Origin: Chloroflexota bacterium
GTDB lineage: Bacteria; Chloroflexota; Anaerolineae; Anaerolineales; Villigracilaceae
Direction: 5' to 3'
DNA: 6,502 bases
Assembly (NCBI GenBank): GCA_021796155.1
Contig: JAJYOO010000139.1
Span: 1 to 6,502 of the forward strand
Shown: piece by piece, positions 1-5,398 of the stretch
Position numbering within the stretch: position 1 is the first letter of the stretch
Layout: each line of letters opens with the position of its first letter
The notes under the pieces: model-generated
Told to the model about the DNA's origin: nothing
The model's database searches: none
Seen by the model: only the letters and a program-made list of their open reading frames with translations
Position numbers and translations under genes: made by a program

Positions 1-261
1 TCCGATCTTGATGACGCTCTGCATGGATACTTTGAGTCCGGTCAGCACCATGCCGCCGTTGCGTGAACTCGCGCCCCAGCCGATAGTTTCCGCTTCCAGC
101 ACGGCCACACGAGCGCCGCGCTTTGCAAGAGTCCGCGCCGCGGAGAGACCCGTGAAGCCGCTGCCGATCACGGCCACGTCTACTTTTTCGGGCAAAGCTG
201 TTGGATTTTTGTCGTCCGGCATTTGGACGGTGTCATGCCAGAAGATGCACTGTTTGAGCAT
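1..261 (-). CDS. FAD-dependent oxidoreductase (DAO / amine-oxidase type), N-terminal part only
   Basis: The first 87 codons are visible; the rest lies beyond the left edge. I translated this by hand from the ATG at 261. After about 27 residues (including CIFWHDTVQMPD) comes a beta-strand and a Rossmann FAD-binding motif, VAVIGSGFTGLSAA (residues 29-42, GxGxxG at 33-38). An acidic residue ends the second strand (VAVLEAE, Glu56), where the FAD ribose is normally held. GWGASSRNGG (61-70) follows, a hallmark of the D-amino-acid oxidase / glycine oxidase / gamma-glutamylputrescine oxidase superfamily. Such enzymes oxidise amines or amino acids with release of peroxide or by passing electrons on; the substrate cannot be told from this fragment. 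The gene starts 6 nt after the hydrolase stop and has no clear Shine-Dalgarno sequence, so it is probably translated by coupling in the same transcript. Family assignment is firm, specific function unknown. Confidence 0.88.
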   Translation of the reverse strand, partial: MLKQCIFWHDTVQMPDDKNPTALPEKVDVAVIGSGFTGLSAARTLAKRGARVAVLEAETIGWGASSRNGGMVLTGLKVSMQSVIKIG

Positions 262-267
262 TTTGAT

Positions 268-750
268 CTATTCTAGAATCGATTTCCAGTCCAGGCCATC
301 GGCAGTTTGGTGTAAACGATGGTCGTCGTCCACGAGACGGTAATCGAGTTGACGGAAGACTTTTTCCGCCAATGGTTTGATCATGTCAAGCGGCACGATG
401 GTATCCTGTCTGCCGTGAATGATGATTGTCGGTACGTCAATCGGAGCGGGGAGGCGCTCGGCGAATTCTGGCAGCATCAAGGCGGGCGCCAGCAGAATCT
501 GCTTGCGGACTTGCGCCGGGAAACGGGTCGAGAACAGGGCGGCCATTAAGCCTCCGTATGAGGAGCCGATCAGGGTCCAGTTGGAGGCGCTGCCGAGGAT
601 CGGATAAAGCTGCTGCATGCGCTCATCCAACGAGCCGGTAAAATCCGGCACGACCAAATCCGGATAGATGGCGCGCACGAGCGCGGCTTTGTGGGTCTGG
701 CTGTTGGATTCGAGTCCGTGCAGGTAAATGATTCTTTTGGCGTCAAGCAT
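268..750 (-). CDS. Small alpha/beta-hydrolase (YqiA/UPF0227-like esterase)
   Basis: A compact 160-residue alpha/beta-hydrolase with no room for a cap domain. It opens with a strand and oxyanion-region motif IIYLHGLESNS (residues 7-17). The nucleophile elbow is GSSYGG (62-67), with Ser64 as the likely nucleophile. HGRQDTIVP (112-120) gives the acid, Asp116, and DDDHRLH (141-147) supplies the histidine, most likely His144. The triad is complete, so an active esterase, thioesterase or similar hydrolase is expected; the substrate is unknown. The HGxxS start and small size resemble the YqiA/UPF0227 group. I chose the ATG at 750 because GGAG sits 6 nt upstream. An in-frame GTG at 762 would add four residues but its upstream sequence has no ribosome-binding site. 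The start overlaps the end of the HEAT-repeat gene by 8 nt, and the oxidoreductase follows after 6 nt, so all three are probably one operon. Confidence 0.87.
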   Translation of the reverse strand: MLDAKRIIYLHGLESNSQTHKAALVRAIYPDLVVPDFTGSLDERMQQLYPILGSASNWTLIGSSYGGLMAALFSTRFPAQVRKQILLAPALMLPEFAERLPAPIDVPTIIIHGRQDTIVPLDMIKPLAEKVFRQLDYRLVDDDHRLHQTADGLDWKSILE

Positions 751-1567
751 GATCGTCTCCACGCATGATGGATTTTGTCTTGATGAAATCGCGCAGTTCT
801 TTCTTGAGCGCGGGGGGAAAGGATGAAGAAATGCGCCGGAAGGTGATGGCGGTCATTGGGTCAGTTGATGAGATCAGCGCCTGGCGGAGAAAATAGGTTG
901 TTTCGGTTGGAGATTTCTTATAAAGCGCCAGCACAAGTTCTTCGATCTCGAGTTGAAGTTTGGCGGGCGCAGCTTCGATGACCGGTGCGATTAATTTGAG
1001 CAGCGGCGGCAGATTGACAAAGGCCGGATCTTCGACAGCCGAGATCACCGCTTGGATTCCGTTCGGCCATAAGCGCATGCGTTCAGGTTGAAGCCATTCA
1101 CCGGTCAGTTGTAAAAATTGATCCGGCGCTTCTTTTCTCATGCGTGCCAGACTGGTATCGAGCAGTTCGGCGCGTAGATTTATGTCGTGTATTTGCTGGG
1201 TCCAGGCCGTCAGGCGCGGAAGCAGATGGCTTTCCTGCGGCGGAATATGTCCGAGCAGAAATGCGGCCAGCAAACGAGTCTCGAGATAACCCTCGTCCCA
1301 GAGAAGATCAGCCAGTTCGAGCGCGGCTTCAGGATACTCACTGGCGCTGCGAGAAATTTCCTGTTCGATTTGTTTGATGACAACGCTGTGTGTGCGATAA
1401 GTAGGGAGGTTTGAACCTGGCGCGGTGGCTTGTGGTTTTCGCATCGTGCGGTTGACATAAAATTCGAGCATCTCGTGCAGGTGATTTAAGAACTCGTCAG
1501 GCACGAAGAAAAAATCTGCGAGACGCGAGGCTTGTTTGCGGAGACGTGCAAGATCAATTGCGGGCAT
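743..1567 (-). CDS. AlkD-like HEAT-repeat protein (DNA alkylation repair superfamily), possibly non-catalytic
   Basis: A 274-residue, mainly alpha-helical protein. The segment ELADLLWDEGYLETRLLAAFLLG (spanning residues 84-106) resembles the helical-repeat core of the DNA alkylation repair (AlkD-type, PF08713) family. A later stretch with NGIQAVISAVEDPAFVNLPP (169-188) and SPTETTYFLRQAL (219-231) continues the HEAT-like pattern. AlkD enzymes cradle DNA in an ARM/HEAT solenoid and excise alkylated bases using a Trp/Asp pair and nearby arginines. From memory of that family, I do not find the WWDxxD-like motif here: the corresponding place appears to be AELLDTSLARM (133-143), and the Arg pair seems replaced by LWPNG (166-170). 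It may therefore be a DNA-binding or scaffold relative rather than an active glycosylase; this alignment is by eye. No strong ribosome-binding site precedes the ATG at 1567, and a long palindrome lies directly upstream. It is the first gene of a chain with the hydrolase and the oxidoreductase. Confidence 0.72.
   Translation of the reverse strand: MPAIDLARLRKQASRLADFFFVPDEFLNHLHEMLEFYVNRTMRKPQATAPGSNLPTYRTHSVVIKQIEQEISRSASEYPEAALELADLLWDEGYLETRLLAAFLLGHIPPQESHLLPRLTAWTQQIHDINLRAELLDTSLARMRKEAPDQFLQLTGEWLQPERMRLWPNGIQAVISAVEDPAFVNLPPLLKLIAPVIEAAPAKLQLEIEELVLALYKKSPTETTYFLRQALISSTDPMTAITFRRISSSFPPALKKELRDFIKTKSIMRGDDHA
757..760 (-). promoter_or_regulatory. Shine-Dalgarno site (GGAG) that fixes the hydrolase start
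   Basis: GGAG on the minus strand lies 6 nt before the ATG at 750 and inside the last codons of the upstream HEAT-repeat gene. It favours the ATG at 750 over the GTG at 762. Ribosomes ending at the TGA at 745-743 would stop right beside this start, which fits translational coupling. Confidence 0.65.
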
Positions 1568-1574
1568 ATATTTT

Positions 1575-1619
1575 TTACAGATTACGCATTATGAAATATT
1601 CATAATGCGTAATCTGTAA
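1575..1619. repeat. 45-bp near-perfect palindrome between proS and the HEAT-repeat gene
   Basis: The left arm 1575-1595 and the right arm 1599-1619 are exact reverse complements (21 bp) around a 3-nt centre. The core arms contain ACAGATTACGCATTATG and its complement. It is much richer in A+T than the flanking genes. Neither strand has a T-run directly after the hairpin: reading in the direction of the genes it is followed by AAAAAA. It is therefore not a standard intrinsic terminator, though a cruciform or an RNA hairpin protecting the proS 3' end is possible. It occupies almost the whole 59-bp gap between the two genes. Confidence 0.92.
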
Positions 1620-1626
1620 TGCATGA

Positions 1627-3066
1627 TTAATACGCCTTGGCGAAATAAACTTTCTTATCAGCCTTCTCGCCGCAGACAATGCACTTGCCCTCGCCTTTGG
1701 CCTGGTCGAGCGGAACGTTGCGGGTGGTGGCTTTCGTGTCTTCCTTGACTTTGGCCTCACATTCCTTCGAACCGCACCACCAGGAAAGCGCCCAGCCGTC
1801 GGCCAGCACATTTTTCAGTTCGGCATAATCCTGGGGATCATGGATATTCGCATCGCGGAAATCAGTGGCCTTTTTCAGCATGGACGCTTGAATATCGGTC
1901 AGCAATCTGCTGAGGCTCGCGGCCAGATTCGATTGCGGGACGAAGGATTTTCCGCCTCTTCCGGGGATATCGCGGCGGGCCAGCGCCACCGAACCTTTTT
2001 CCACATCCTTGGGGCCGATCTCGACGCGCACAGGAACGCCGCGCATTTCCCAATCGTTGAACTTGAATCCCGAGCTGACATTTTCGCGGTCGTCCATTTT
2101 TAGACGGATGCCCGCCGCTTTGAGTTCGGCAAAGATTTTATTCGCTACTTCCATAACCTTGCTCTTTTCAGCATCGTTCTTATAAATGGGAACGATGACA
2201 GCTTGAATGGGTGCAAGGCGGGGAGGCAGAACCAGTCCCTGATCGTCGCCGTGCGTCATGATGATGGCGCCGATCATGCGTGTGGATAAACCCCACGAAG
2301 TGGTCTCACAGAATTGAAGCGTGTTGTTCTGGTCAACGTATTGGATCTCGAAAGCCTTGGCGAAATTCTGACCGAAGTAATGGGATGTTGCCGATTGCAA
2401 AGCGCGTTTATCCTGCATCATGCCTTCGATGGACGTTGTGATCTGTGCGCCCGCGAATCTTTCGGTCTCACTTTTGCGGCCTTTGATGACAGGGATGGCG
2501 GCCTCGTTGATGGCAACGTCCGCATAAATATCGAGGATGCGATACATTTCTTCGAGCGCCTCCTCTTTGGATGCATGCGCAGTGTGGCCTTCCTGCCAGT
2601 AAAACTCGGCAGTGCGAAGGAATAACTTTGTGCGGAGTTCCCAGCGCATGACAGAACCCCATTGATTAATGAGTACGGGCAGGTCGCGCCATGATTTGAT
2701 CCATTTGGAATACATATAACCGATGATGGTCTCGGAAGTGGGCCGCACCACGAGCGGTTCTTCCAGTTTTTCTCCGCCGCCGTGTGTGACGACGGCCAAT
2801 TCGGGCGAGAAGCCTTCCACGTGTTCTTTTTCTTTTTCAAAGAACGACATGGGGATCAAGATCGGGAAGGCCGCGTTGGTATGTCCAGTTTCTTTAAAGC
2901 GTTTATCGAGCGCGGCGGTGATGTTTTCCCACAAGGCCCAGCCGTAAGGCCGCACCACCATACATCCGCGCACGGGGGCGTAATCGGCCATCTCGGCTTT
3001 TAACACGAGTTGGTTGTACCATTCTGAAAAATCTTCACTGCGGGTTGTAAGTTTATCTTCAGCCAT
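1627..3066 (-). CDS. proS: Prolyl-tRNA synthetase, type 3 (archaeal/eukaryotic-like)
   Basis: The enzyme charges tRNA-Pro with proline, using ATP, in the cytoplasm. It is full length at 479 residues, as expected for the short type 3 form that lacks the bacterial editing insertion. Class II signatures are clear: the proline-binding loop VVRPTSET (106-113), motif 2 in RWELRTKLFLRTAEFYWQEG (141-160) followed by HTAH (161-164), TSHYFGQNFAKAF (227-239), and motif 3 in GLSTRMIGAIIMTHGDDQG (259-277). An anticodon-binding domain follows from about 287 to 395. The C-terminal domain has four cysteines at 431, 436, 462 and 465, the same spacing as the zinc site of Thermus thermophilus ProRS. The chain ends in tyrosine, as is characteristic of this type. 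The ATG at 3066 has GAGG four bases upstream. It lies 107 bp downstream of the LOG gene with a repeat in between, and no strong promoter of its own is evident. Confidence 0.97.
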   Translation of the reverse strand: MAEDKLTTRSEDFSEWYNQLVLKAEMADYAPVRGCMVVRPYGWALWENITAALDKRFKETGHTNAAFPILIPMSFFEKEKEHVEGFSPELAVVTHGGGEKLEEPLVVRPTSETIIGYMYSKWIKSWRDLPVLINQWGSVMRWELRTKLFLRTAEFYWQEGHTAHASKEEALEEMYRILDIYADVAINEAAIPVIKGRKSETERFAGAQITTSIEGMMQDKRALQSATSHYFGQNFAKAFEIQYVDQNNTLQFCETTSWGLSTRMIGAIIMTHGDDQGLVLPPRLAPIQAVIVPIYKNDAEKSKVMEVANKIFAELKAAGIRLKMDDRENVSSGFKFNDWEMRGVPVRVEIGPKDVEKGSVALARRDIPGRGGKSFVPQSNLAASLSRLLTDIQASMLKKATDFRDANIHDPQDYAELKNVLADGWALSWWCGSKECEAKVKEDTKATTRNVPLDQAKGEGKCIVCGEKADKKVYFAKAY

Positions 3067-3084
3067 TTTTCCTCGATTGTGTTT

Positions 3085-3172
3085 ATGTCATTGCGCGCGT
3101 TTTTTTGCGAAGCAATCTCTCTTGATTAATTCGAGATTGCTTCGACTGAAGAACGCCGTCTCGCAATGACAT
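3085..3172. repeat. 88-bp nested inverted repeat between the LOG gene and proS
   Basis: The outer arms 3085-3095 and 3162-3172 (ATGTCATTGCG and its complement) match over 11 bp. The inner arms 3108-3119 and 3133-3144 (CGAAGCAATCTC and its complement) match over 12 bp around a 13-nt loop. Read on the minus strand this is the TGTCATTGCGAG...GAAGCAATCTC type of dispersed palindromic repeat that I recall from many environmental bacterial genomes; that identification is from memory. It begins one base after the LOG stop codon and fills most of the gap before proS. No T-run follows in the direction of transcription, so termination here is not indicated. The nested arms could form a double stem in the mRNA. 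Confidence 0.88.
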
Positions 3173-3173
3173 G

Positions 3174-3698
3174 TTATAGCATTTCTACGGCGGTTTGATT
3201 ATCTGCCGCGAATTGTACCAATTCTCTTTGCGAAGCGGACACATAAGAATCCAGCGACACATATACCTGACCGATGACGGACTGCCAGCCGCCGCCGATC
3301 AGGATGAGCGGCCTGCGGTGATGTGACCCGATGATCATCAAATTCCACATGAGCGAAATTTCCGTCAGCGTGCCAGGGCCGCCGGGCAAAGCCAGCGCCG
3401 CGTCGCAATTTTCGATCAAACCTAAAACGCGATCGGTCAATGTGGTTTTGCGAATCTCTTCCTTGACCCATTGATTCGCACCGACCGCGCGCCATTTTTC
3501 GATATCGGTGCATGTCACGCCGATCACGTGTCCGCCCGCTTCGGCCGCGCCGCGGCTGACGGCTTCCATTGTGCCCATGTAGCCGCCTGTCAATACGACG
3601 TGGCCGCGCTTGGCAAGTAGACCGCCCAACTCAAGTGCCTCGATATAAGTTTTATCGCCGGGTATCGGCTTTGAGCTTCCAAATATACTGACTCTCAT
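3174..3698 (-). CDS. LOG-family protein (putative nucleoside-5'-monophosphate phosphoribohydrolase)
   Basis: A 174-residue Rossmann-like protein of the LOG / 'lysine decarboxylase-like' family. It starts with MRVSIFGSSKP, carries the loop GGYMGTMEAVSRGAAEAGG (38-56) and the family signature PGGPGTLTE (105-113, PGGxGTxxE), whose glutamate and the arginine of SRGA are the expected active-site residues. Family members cleave the base-ribose bond of nucleotides such as cytokinin riboside monophosphate or other purine/pyrimidine monophosphates. In bacteria the role is usually nucleotide salvage or damage clean-up rather than hormone production; the true substrate here is unknown. Old annotations calling such proteins lysine decarboxylases are wrong. 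The ATG at 3698 has GGGA six bases upstream and overlaps by ATGA the stop of a decayed MazG-like gene, so the two were once translationally coupled. The protein itself looks intact. Confidence 0.88.
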   Translation of the reverse strand: MRVSIFGSSKPIPGDKTYIEALELGGLLAKRGHVVLTGGYMGTMEAVSRGAAEAGGHVIGVTCTDIEKWRAVGANQWVKEEIRKTTLTDRVLGLIENCDAALALPGGPGTLTEISLMWNLMIIGSHHRRPLILIGGGWQSVIGQVYVSLDSYVSASQRELVQFAADNQTAVEML

Positions 3699-3923
3699 TT
3701 GTCATCCCATATTCTTGTTTTGTTGATCTCAATTTTATTCAAAATTGCCTGTTCAGGATCAATCTTTGAAACAGATGCCAGTTGTAAAAGGTAAAGCGCT
3801 ATATAGGCCAATTCTGAAGCCAATTCTTCTTTGTCTTGTGGTTCTTCCCGCCACTGAATTTGATTTTACTAATGAATTCATCTTTTCAATTAGATCGTTG
3901 ATTGTCAAATGGTTGTCTTTCAT
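3695..3923 (-). pseudogene. Decayed MazG-like nucleotide pyrophosphohydrolase gene
   Basis: Two pieces in different frames resemble the two ends of a small MazG-like NTP pyrophosphohydrolase (normally roughly 100-120 residues). The first, from the ATG at 3923, reads MKDNHLTINDLIEKMNSLVKS, a typical N-terminus, then runs into unrelated sequence and stops at 3753. The second, in another frame from about 3856 to the TGA at 3697-3695, reads QWREEPQDKEELASELAYIA and continues YLLQLASVSKIDPEQAI to a terminal WDDK, a typical family C-terminus. The middle is missing, including the usual W..FH.PKN segment and the metal-binding EExxE helix, and the frame has changed. The ELAD of the second metal motif is ELAY here, so an acidic ligand is also lost. 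The fragment's stop overlaps the LOG start (ATGA). A sequencing error alone cannot explain the missing segment. The piece from 3923 could still be translated as a 56-residue peptide. Confidence 0.72.
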
Positions 3924-3942
3924 TGTTTGTTTTCCGGCAAAT

Positions 3943-3971
3943 AAAAAACGGCTCGCCGGGTCTGGGAGCCG
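3943..3971 (-). terminator. Strong intrinsic terminator after the methyltransferase / membrane-protein unit
   Basis: On the minus strand a 6-bp GC stem, CGGCTC (3971-3966) and GAGCCG (3954-3949), with two further inner C-G pairs possible, is followed at once by TTTTTT (3948-3943). This is a textbook Rho-independent terminator. The stop codon of the small membrane protein lies 3 nt before the stem, which supports that gene's 3' end. The decayed MazG-like gene begins 19 nt after the T-run. Confidence 0.87.
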
Positions 3972-3974
3972 CTT

Positions 3975-4286
3975 TCAGCAGGCACGAGGAATTGAACCTA
4001 ACCAGACAGGGAAGATTTGTATCCACGCGGGGCAGGCAATAGGTTCAGTGACATGGCGCAGATTATACACGAAATTTATTGATGCAGCGCCGCACATAAA
4101 ATAAAGCGGAATTACTTGCCAGCGATACTTTTCGATGATCAGGTGTAAAAGCAGAATCGCGACTGCAGCAATTGGAACTACTTTGGTGATTGGCGTTTGC
4201 GGACATCCGCTCAAAATCCACAAAAAATAAGAAGCAATACAGATGATGACAGCACTCTTCCCGGGTTTTGGCGAAGCATGGATCAT
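3975..4286 (-). CDS. Small hydrophobic membrane protein of unknown function
   Basis: A 103-residue protein I do not recognise. Two clear membrane segments are visible, about residues 11-27 (SAVIICIASYFLWILSG) and 36-51 (KVVPIAAVAILLLHLI), with a weaker third at about 57-70. The positive residues HLIIEKYRW sit between the second and third. The tail after about residue 66 is less hydrophobic and less protein-like. The ATG at 4286 overlaps the methyltransferase stop by four bases (ATGA) and has no ribosome-binding site of its own, so it probably depends on coupled re-initiation. The stop lies 3 nt before a strong terminator, which supports the reading frame to its end. It may help anchor or serve the membrane-linked methyltransferase, but this is only inferred from the overlap. 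The tail region may also carry an internal promoter and RNA element (see findings). Confidence 0.62.
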   Translation of the reverse strand: MIHASPKPGKSAVIICIASYFLWILSGCPQTPITKVVPIAAVAILLLHLIIEKYRWQVIPLYFMCGAASINFVYNLRHVTEPIACPAWIQIFPVWLGSIPRAC

Positions 4287-4918
4287 TTGCTGGCGATCAC
4301 GATCAGCACAACGCTTGATGCAAATTTGATTTGCTTGGTTTCCACTTTGAATCCGGCGCGTTCAAGCGGGTGGATTGCCCGCTCGCTGATGATATCAATG
4401 ACGTTTGCTGGAGTCTCGCCCGTGACGCGGAATAACCAGGCCGCGAGGCGATCAAGGAATGCACGTCCGGCGATCCACGCAACCGGCAGGAGGATGAAGC
4501 GGCCACCGTTTCGGAGAACGCGGAACACGTCTGACAGCGTGCGCGGGTCGAAGATGTATTCGGATGGAAAAGTAGAAACCACGCTGTCGAACATTTGCGA
4601 TGGAAAGGGGAGTGCTTGCGCCAGTCCACGCGCGAGACGGGCAGAGCCGCCCGTGTTGCGTTTAGCGAGGAAACCCATTTGACGAGATTCGTCCAGCCCA
4701 ACGGCGAGCAGACCACGGGTCCGTAAGATGCGTTGTAAATGTCCGGGGCCGTGTCCGATCTCAAGTATGCGCGTCCCTGCGATGAATGGGATTACTGTCT
4801 GAATCCAATCCTTCCAACGCCCAATTGAAACCACTGCCGCGACGAAATCATACGTCCAGGCGCAAGCGTGATAGAAGTGATAGAAGAAAAAGCGCATGAG
4901 GCGCCTGATGATGGTCAA
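4283..4918 (-). CDS. Class I SAM-dependent methyltransferase (UbiE/type-11-like)
   Basis: A 211-residue Rossmann-fold methyltransferase. Motif I is ILEIGHGPGHLQ (51-62), the SAM-binding glycine loop; the acidic residue after strand 2 is in VGLDESRQM (73-81, Asp76). ALPFPSQMFDSVVSTFP (102-118) forms the motif II/III region, and FRVLRNGGRFILLP (132-145) is the post-motif typical of the UbiE/type 11 group. The substrate is unknown. The first 40 residues are rich in aromatic and hydrophobic residues (RFFFYHFYHACAWTYDFVAA), suggesting contact with membrane or a lipid substrate. The start shown is a TTG with GAGG four bases upstream. An ATG eight codons in (4897), preceded by AGG six bases upstream, is a fair alternative and gives 204 residues. 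It is followed by the small membrane protein with an ATGA overlap. A terminator-like hairpin ends only about 15-20 nt before its start. Confidence 0.87.
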   Translation of the reverse strand: MTIIRRLMRFFFYHFYHACAWTYDFVAAVVSIGRWKDWIQTVIPFIAGTRILEIGHGPGHLQRILRTRGLLAVGLDESRQMGFLAKRNTGGSARLARGLAQALPFPSQMFDSVVSTFPSEYIFDPRTLSDVFRVLRNGGRFILLPVAWIAGRAFLDRLAAWLFRVTGETPANVIDIISERAIHPLERAGFKVETKQIKFASSVVLIVIASK

Positions 4919-4926
4919 GTGGCCTC

Positions 4927-4967
4927 AAACAAAACAAGGGTTTGACCGCTGGGGCCAAACCCTTGTT
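4927..4967 (-). terminator. Probable intrinsic terminator after the YtxH gene
   Basis: A perfect 12-bp stem is formed by 4956-4967 and 4933-4944 (AACAAGGGTTTG and its complement) around an 11-nt loop. On the minus strand the stem ends in CCCTTGTT and runs on into TTGTTTG, a T-rich but interrupted tail. It begins 14 nt after the YtxH stop codon. The opposite strand has no comparable tail. The GAGG that serves the methyltransferase TTG start lies directly after the T-rich tail, so termination is probably partial if that gene depends on read-through. Confidence 0.68.
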
Positions 4968-4981
4968 GTCTGCATTTGTAT

Positions 4982-5371
4982 TTAAGTTGTTGCGGCTGGT
5001 TTTTCGCCGCCGGACTTCTTGGGCTTGCGGACGGCCTCGAGGGCGCTTTCGCCACGCGCGCGGACTTCCTTGGCAAATTCTTCGCCGCGCGTGCGGGCTT
5101 CCTTGGCCAACTCTTCGGCGCGGGCGCGGGCCTCTTTGGATAACTCGTCCGCGCGGGCGCGGGCTTCAGCAGCGGCGGCCTCGGCGCGGGCCAACGCTTC
5201 TTCAGCTGACTGCGATGCGATGTCGCGCAACTCGATGCTTTTATCTTTAATCAAAGCCCGCGTTTCTTCACCGCTTTGGGGGGCAAACAAAAGCGACACT
5301 ACAGCGCCAGTCAAACCGCCGACGATAAAGCCGACGAGGAAAGCTCCAAATTCATCACGATCGGAAGACAT
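4982..5371 (-). CDS. YtxH-domain protein with a C-terminal run of 11-residue helical repeats
   Basis: A 129-residue protein. Residues 8-42 match the YtxH domain: a glycine-rich membrane segment GAFLVGFIVGGLTGAVVSLL (9-28) followed by the hallmark FAPQSGEETRALI (29-41). YtxH proteins are small, single-span envelope proteins often linked to stress; their exact function is unknown. The rest is one long charged helix built from 11-residue units, such as SKEARARAEEL (78-88) and AKEARTRGEEF (89-99), about five in a row, ending in a basic tail, RKPKKSGGEK. Eleven-residue periodicity suggests a right-handed coiled coil or an amphipathic surface helix like that of LEA or apolipoprotein-type proteins. 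The ATG at 5371 has a strong site, AAAGGAG, at suitable distance. The gene follows a DUF948-like membrane protein after 27 nt, the pairing known as ytxG-ytxH in Bacillus, and ends at a hairpin terminator. Confidence 0.83.
   Translation of the reverse strand: MSSDRDEFGAFLVGFIVGGLTGAVVSLLFAPQSGEETRALIKDKSIELRDIASQSAEEALARAEAAAAEARARADELSKEARARAEELAKEARTRGEEFAKEVRARGESALEAVRKPKKSGGEKPAATT
5042..5206 (-). repeat. In-gene tandem repeat, 33-bp period (five 11-residue units)
   Basis: Residues 56-110 of the YtxH protein divide into five units of 11 residues: AEEALARAEAA, AAEARARADEL, SKEARARAEEL, AKEARTRGEEF and AKEVRARGESA. The DNA shows the same 33-bp rhythm with GC-rich cores such as GCGCGGGCGCGGGC on the plus strand. 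The middle three units are the most alike, which points to growth by tandem duplication. Copy number may differ between related strains. Confidence 0.8.
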
Positions 5372-5398
5372 AGGATTTTCTCCTTTCAGAATATCGAA

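Noticed and set aside
1575..1619. Intrinsic terminator for proS.
   Set aside because: The stem is excellent, but in the direction of transcription it is followed by A residues and not by a T-run.
1840..2625. Two plus-strand open frames (1840-2103 and 2314-2625) inside proS.
   Set aside because: They are antisense to a fully conserved prolyl-tRNA synthetase and show no features of their own.
3173..3201. An extended -10-like TGCTATAAC on the minus strand over the LOG stop codon, as a promoter for proS.
   Set aside because: The -35 (TAATCA at 17 bp) is poor and the sequence is also coding (Met-Leu-stop). It could be real but is not strong enough to annotate.
3978..4000. A tRNA-like T-arm on the minus strand (GGTTCAATTCC, matching the GTTCRANYC box) followed by TCGTGCC.
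   Set aside because: Only three of five T-stem pairs form strongly, no matching 5' acceptor strand or anticodon arm can be placed upstream, and there is no CCA. Treated as chance.
3745..4104. A plus-strand open frame of 119 codons.
   Set aside because: It runs antisense through the MazG-like remnant, the terminator and the small membrane-protein gene, has no ribosome-binding site, and looks like a shadow.
5042..5206. CRISPR-like spacing of 33 bp.
   Set aside because: The repeats are contiguous and coding, with no spacers; they reflect the 11-residue protein repeat.
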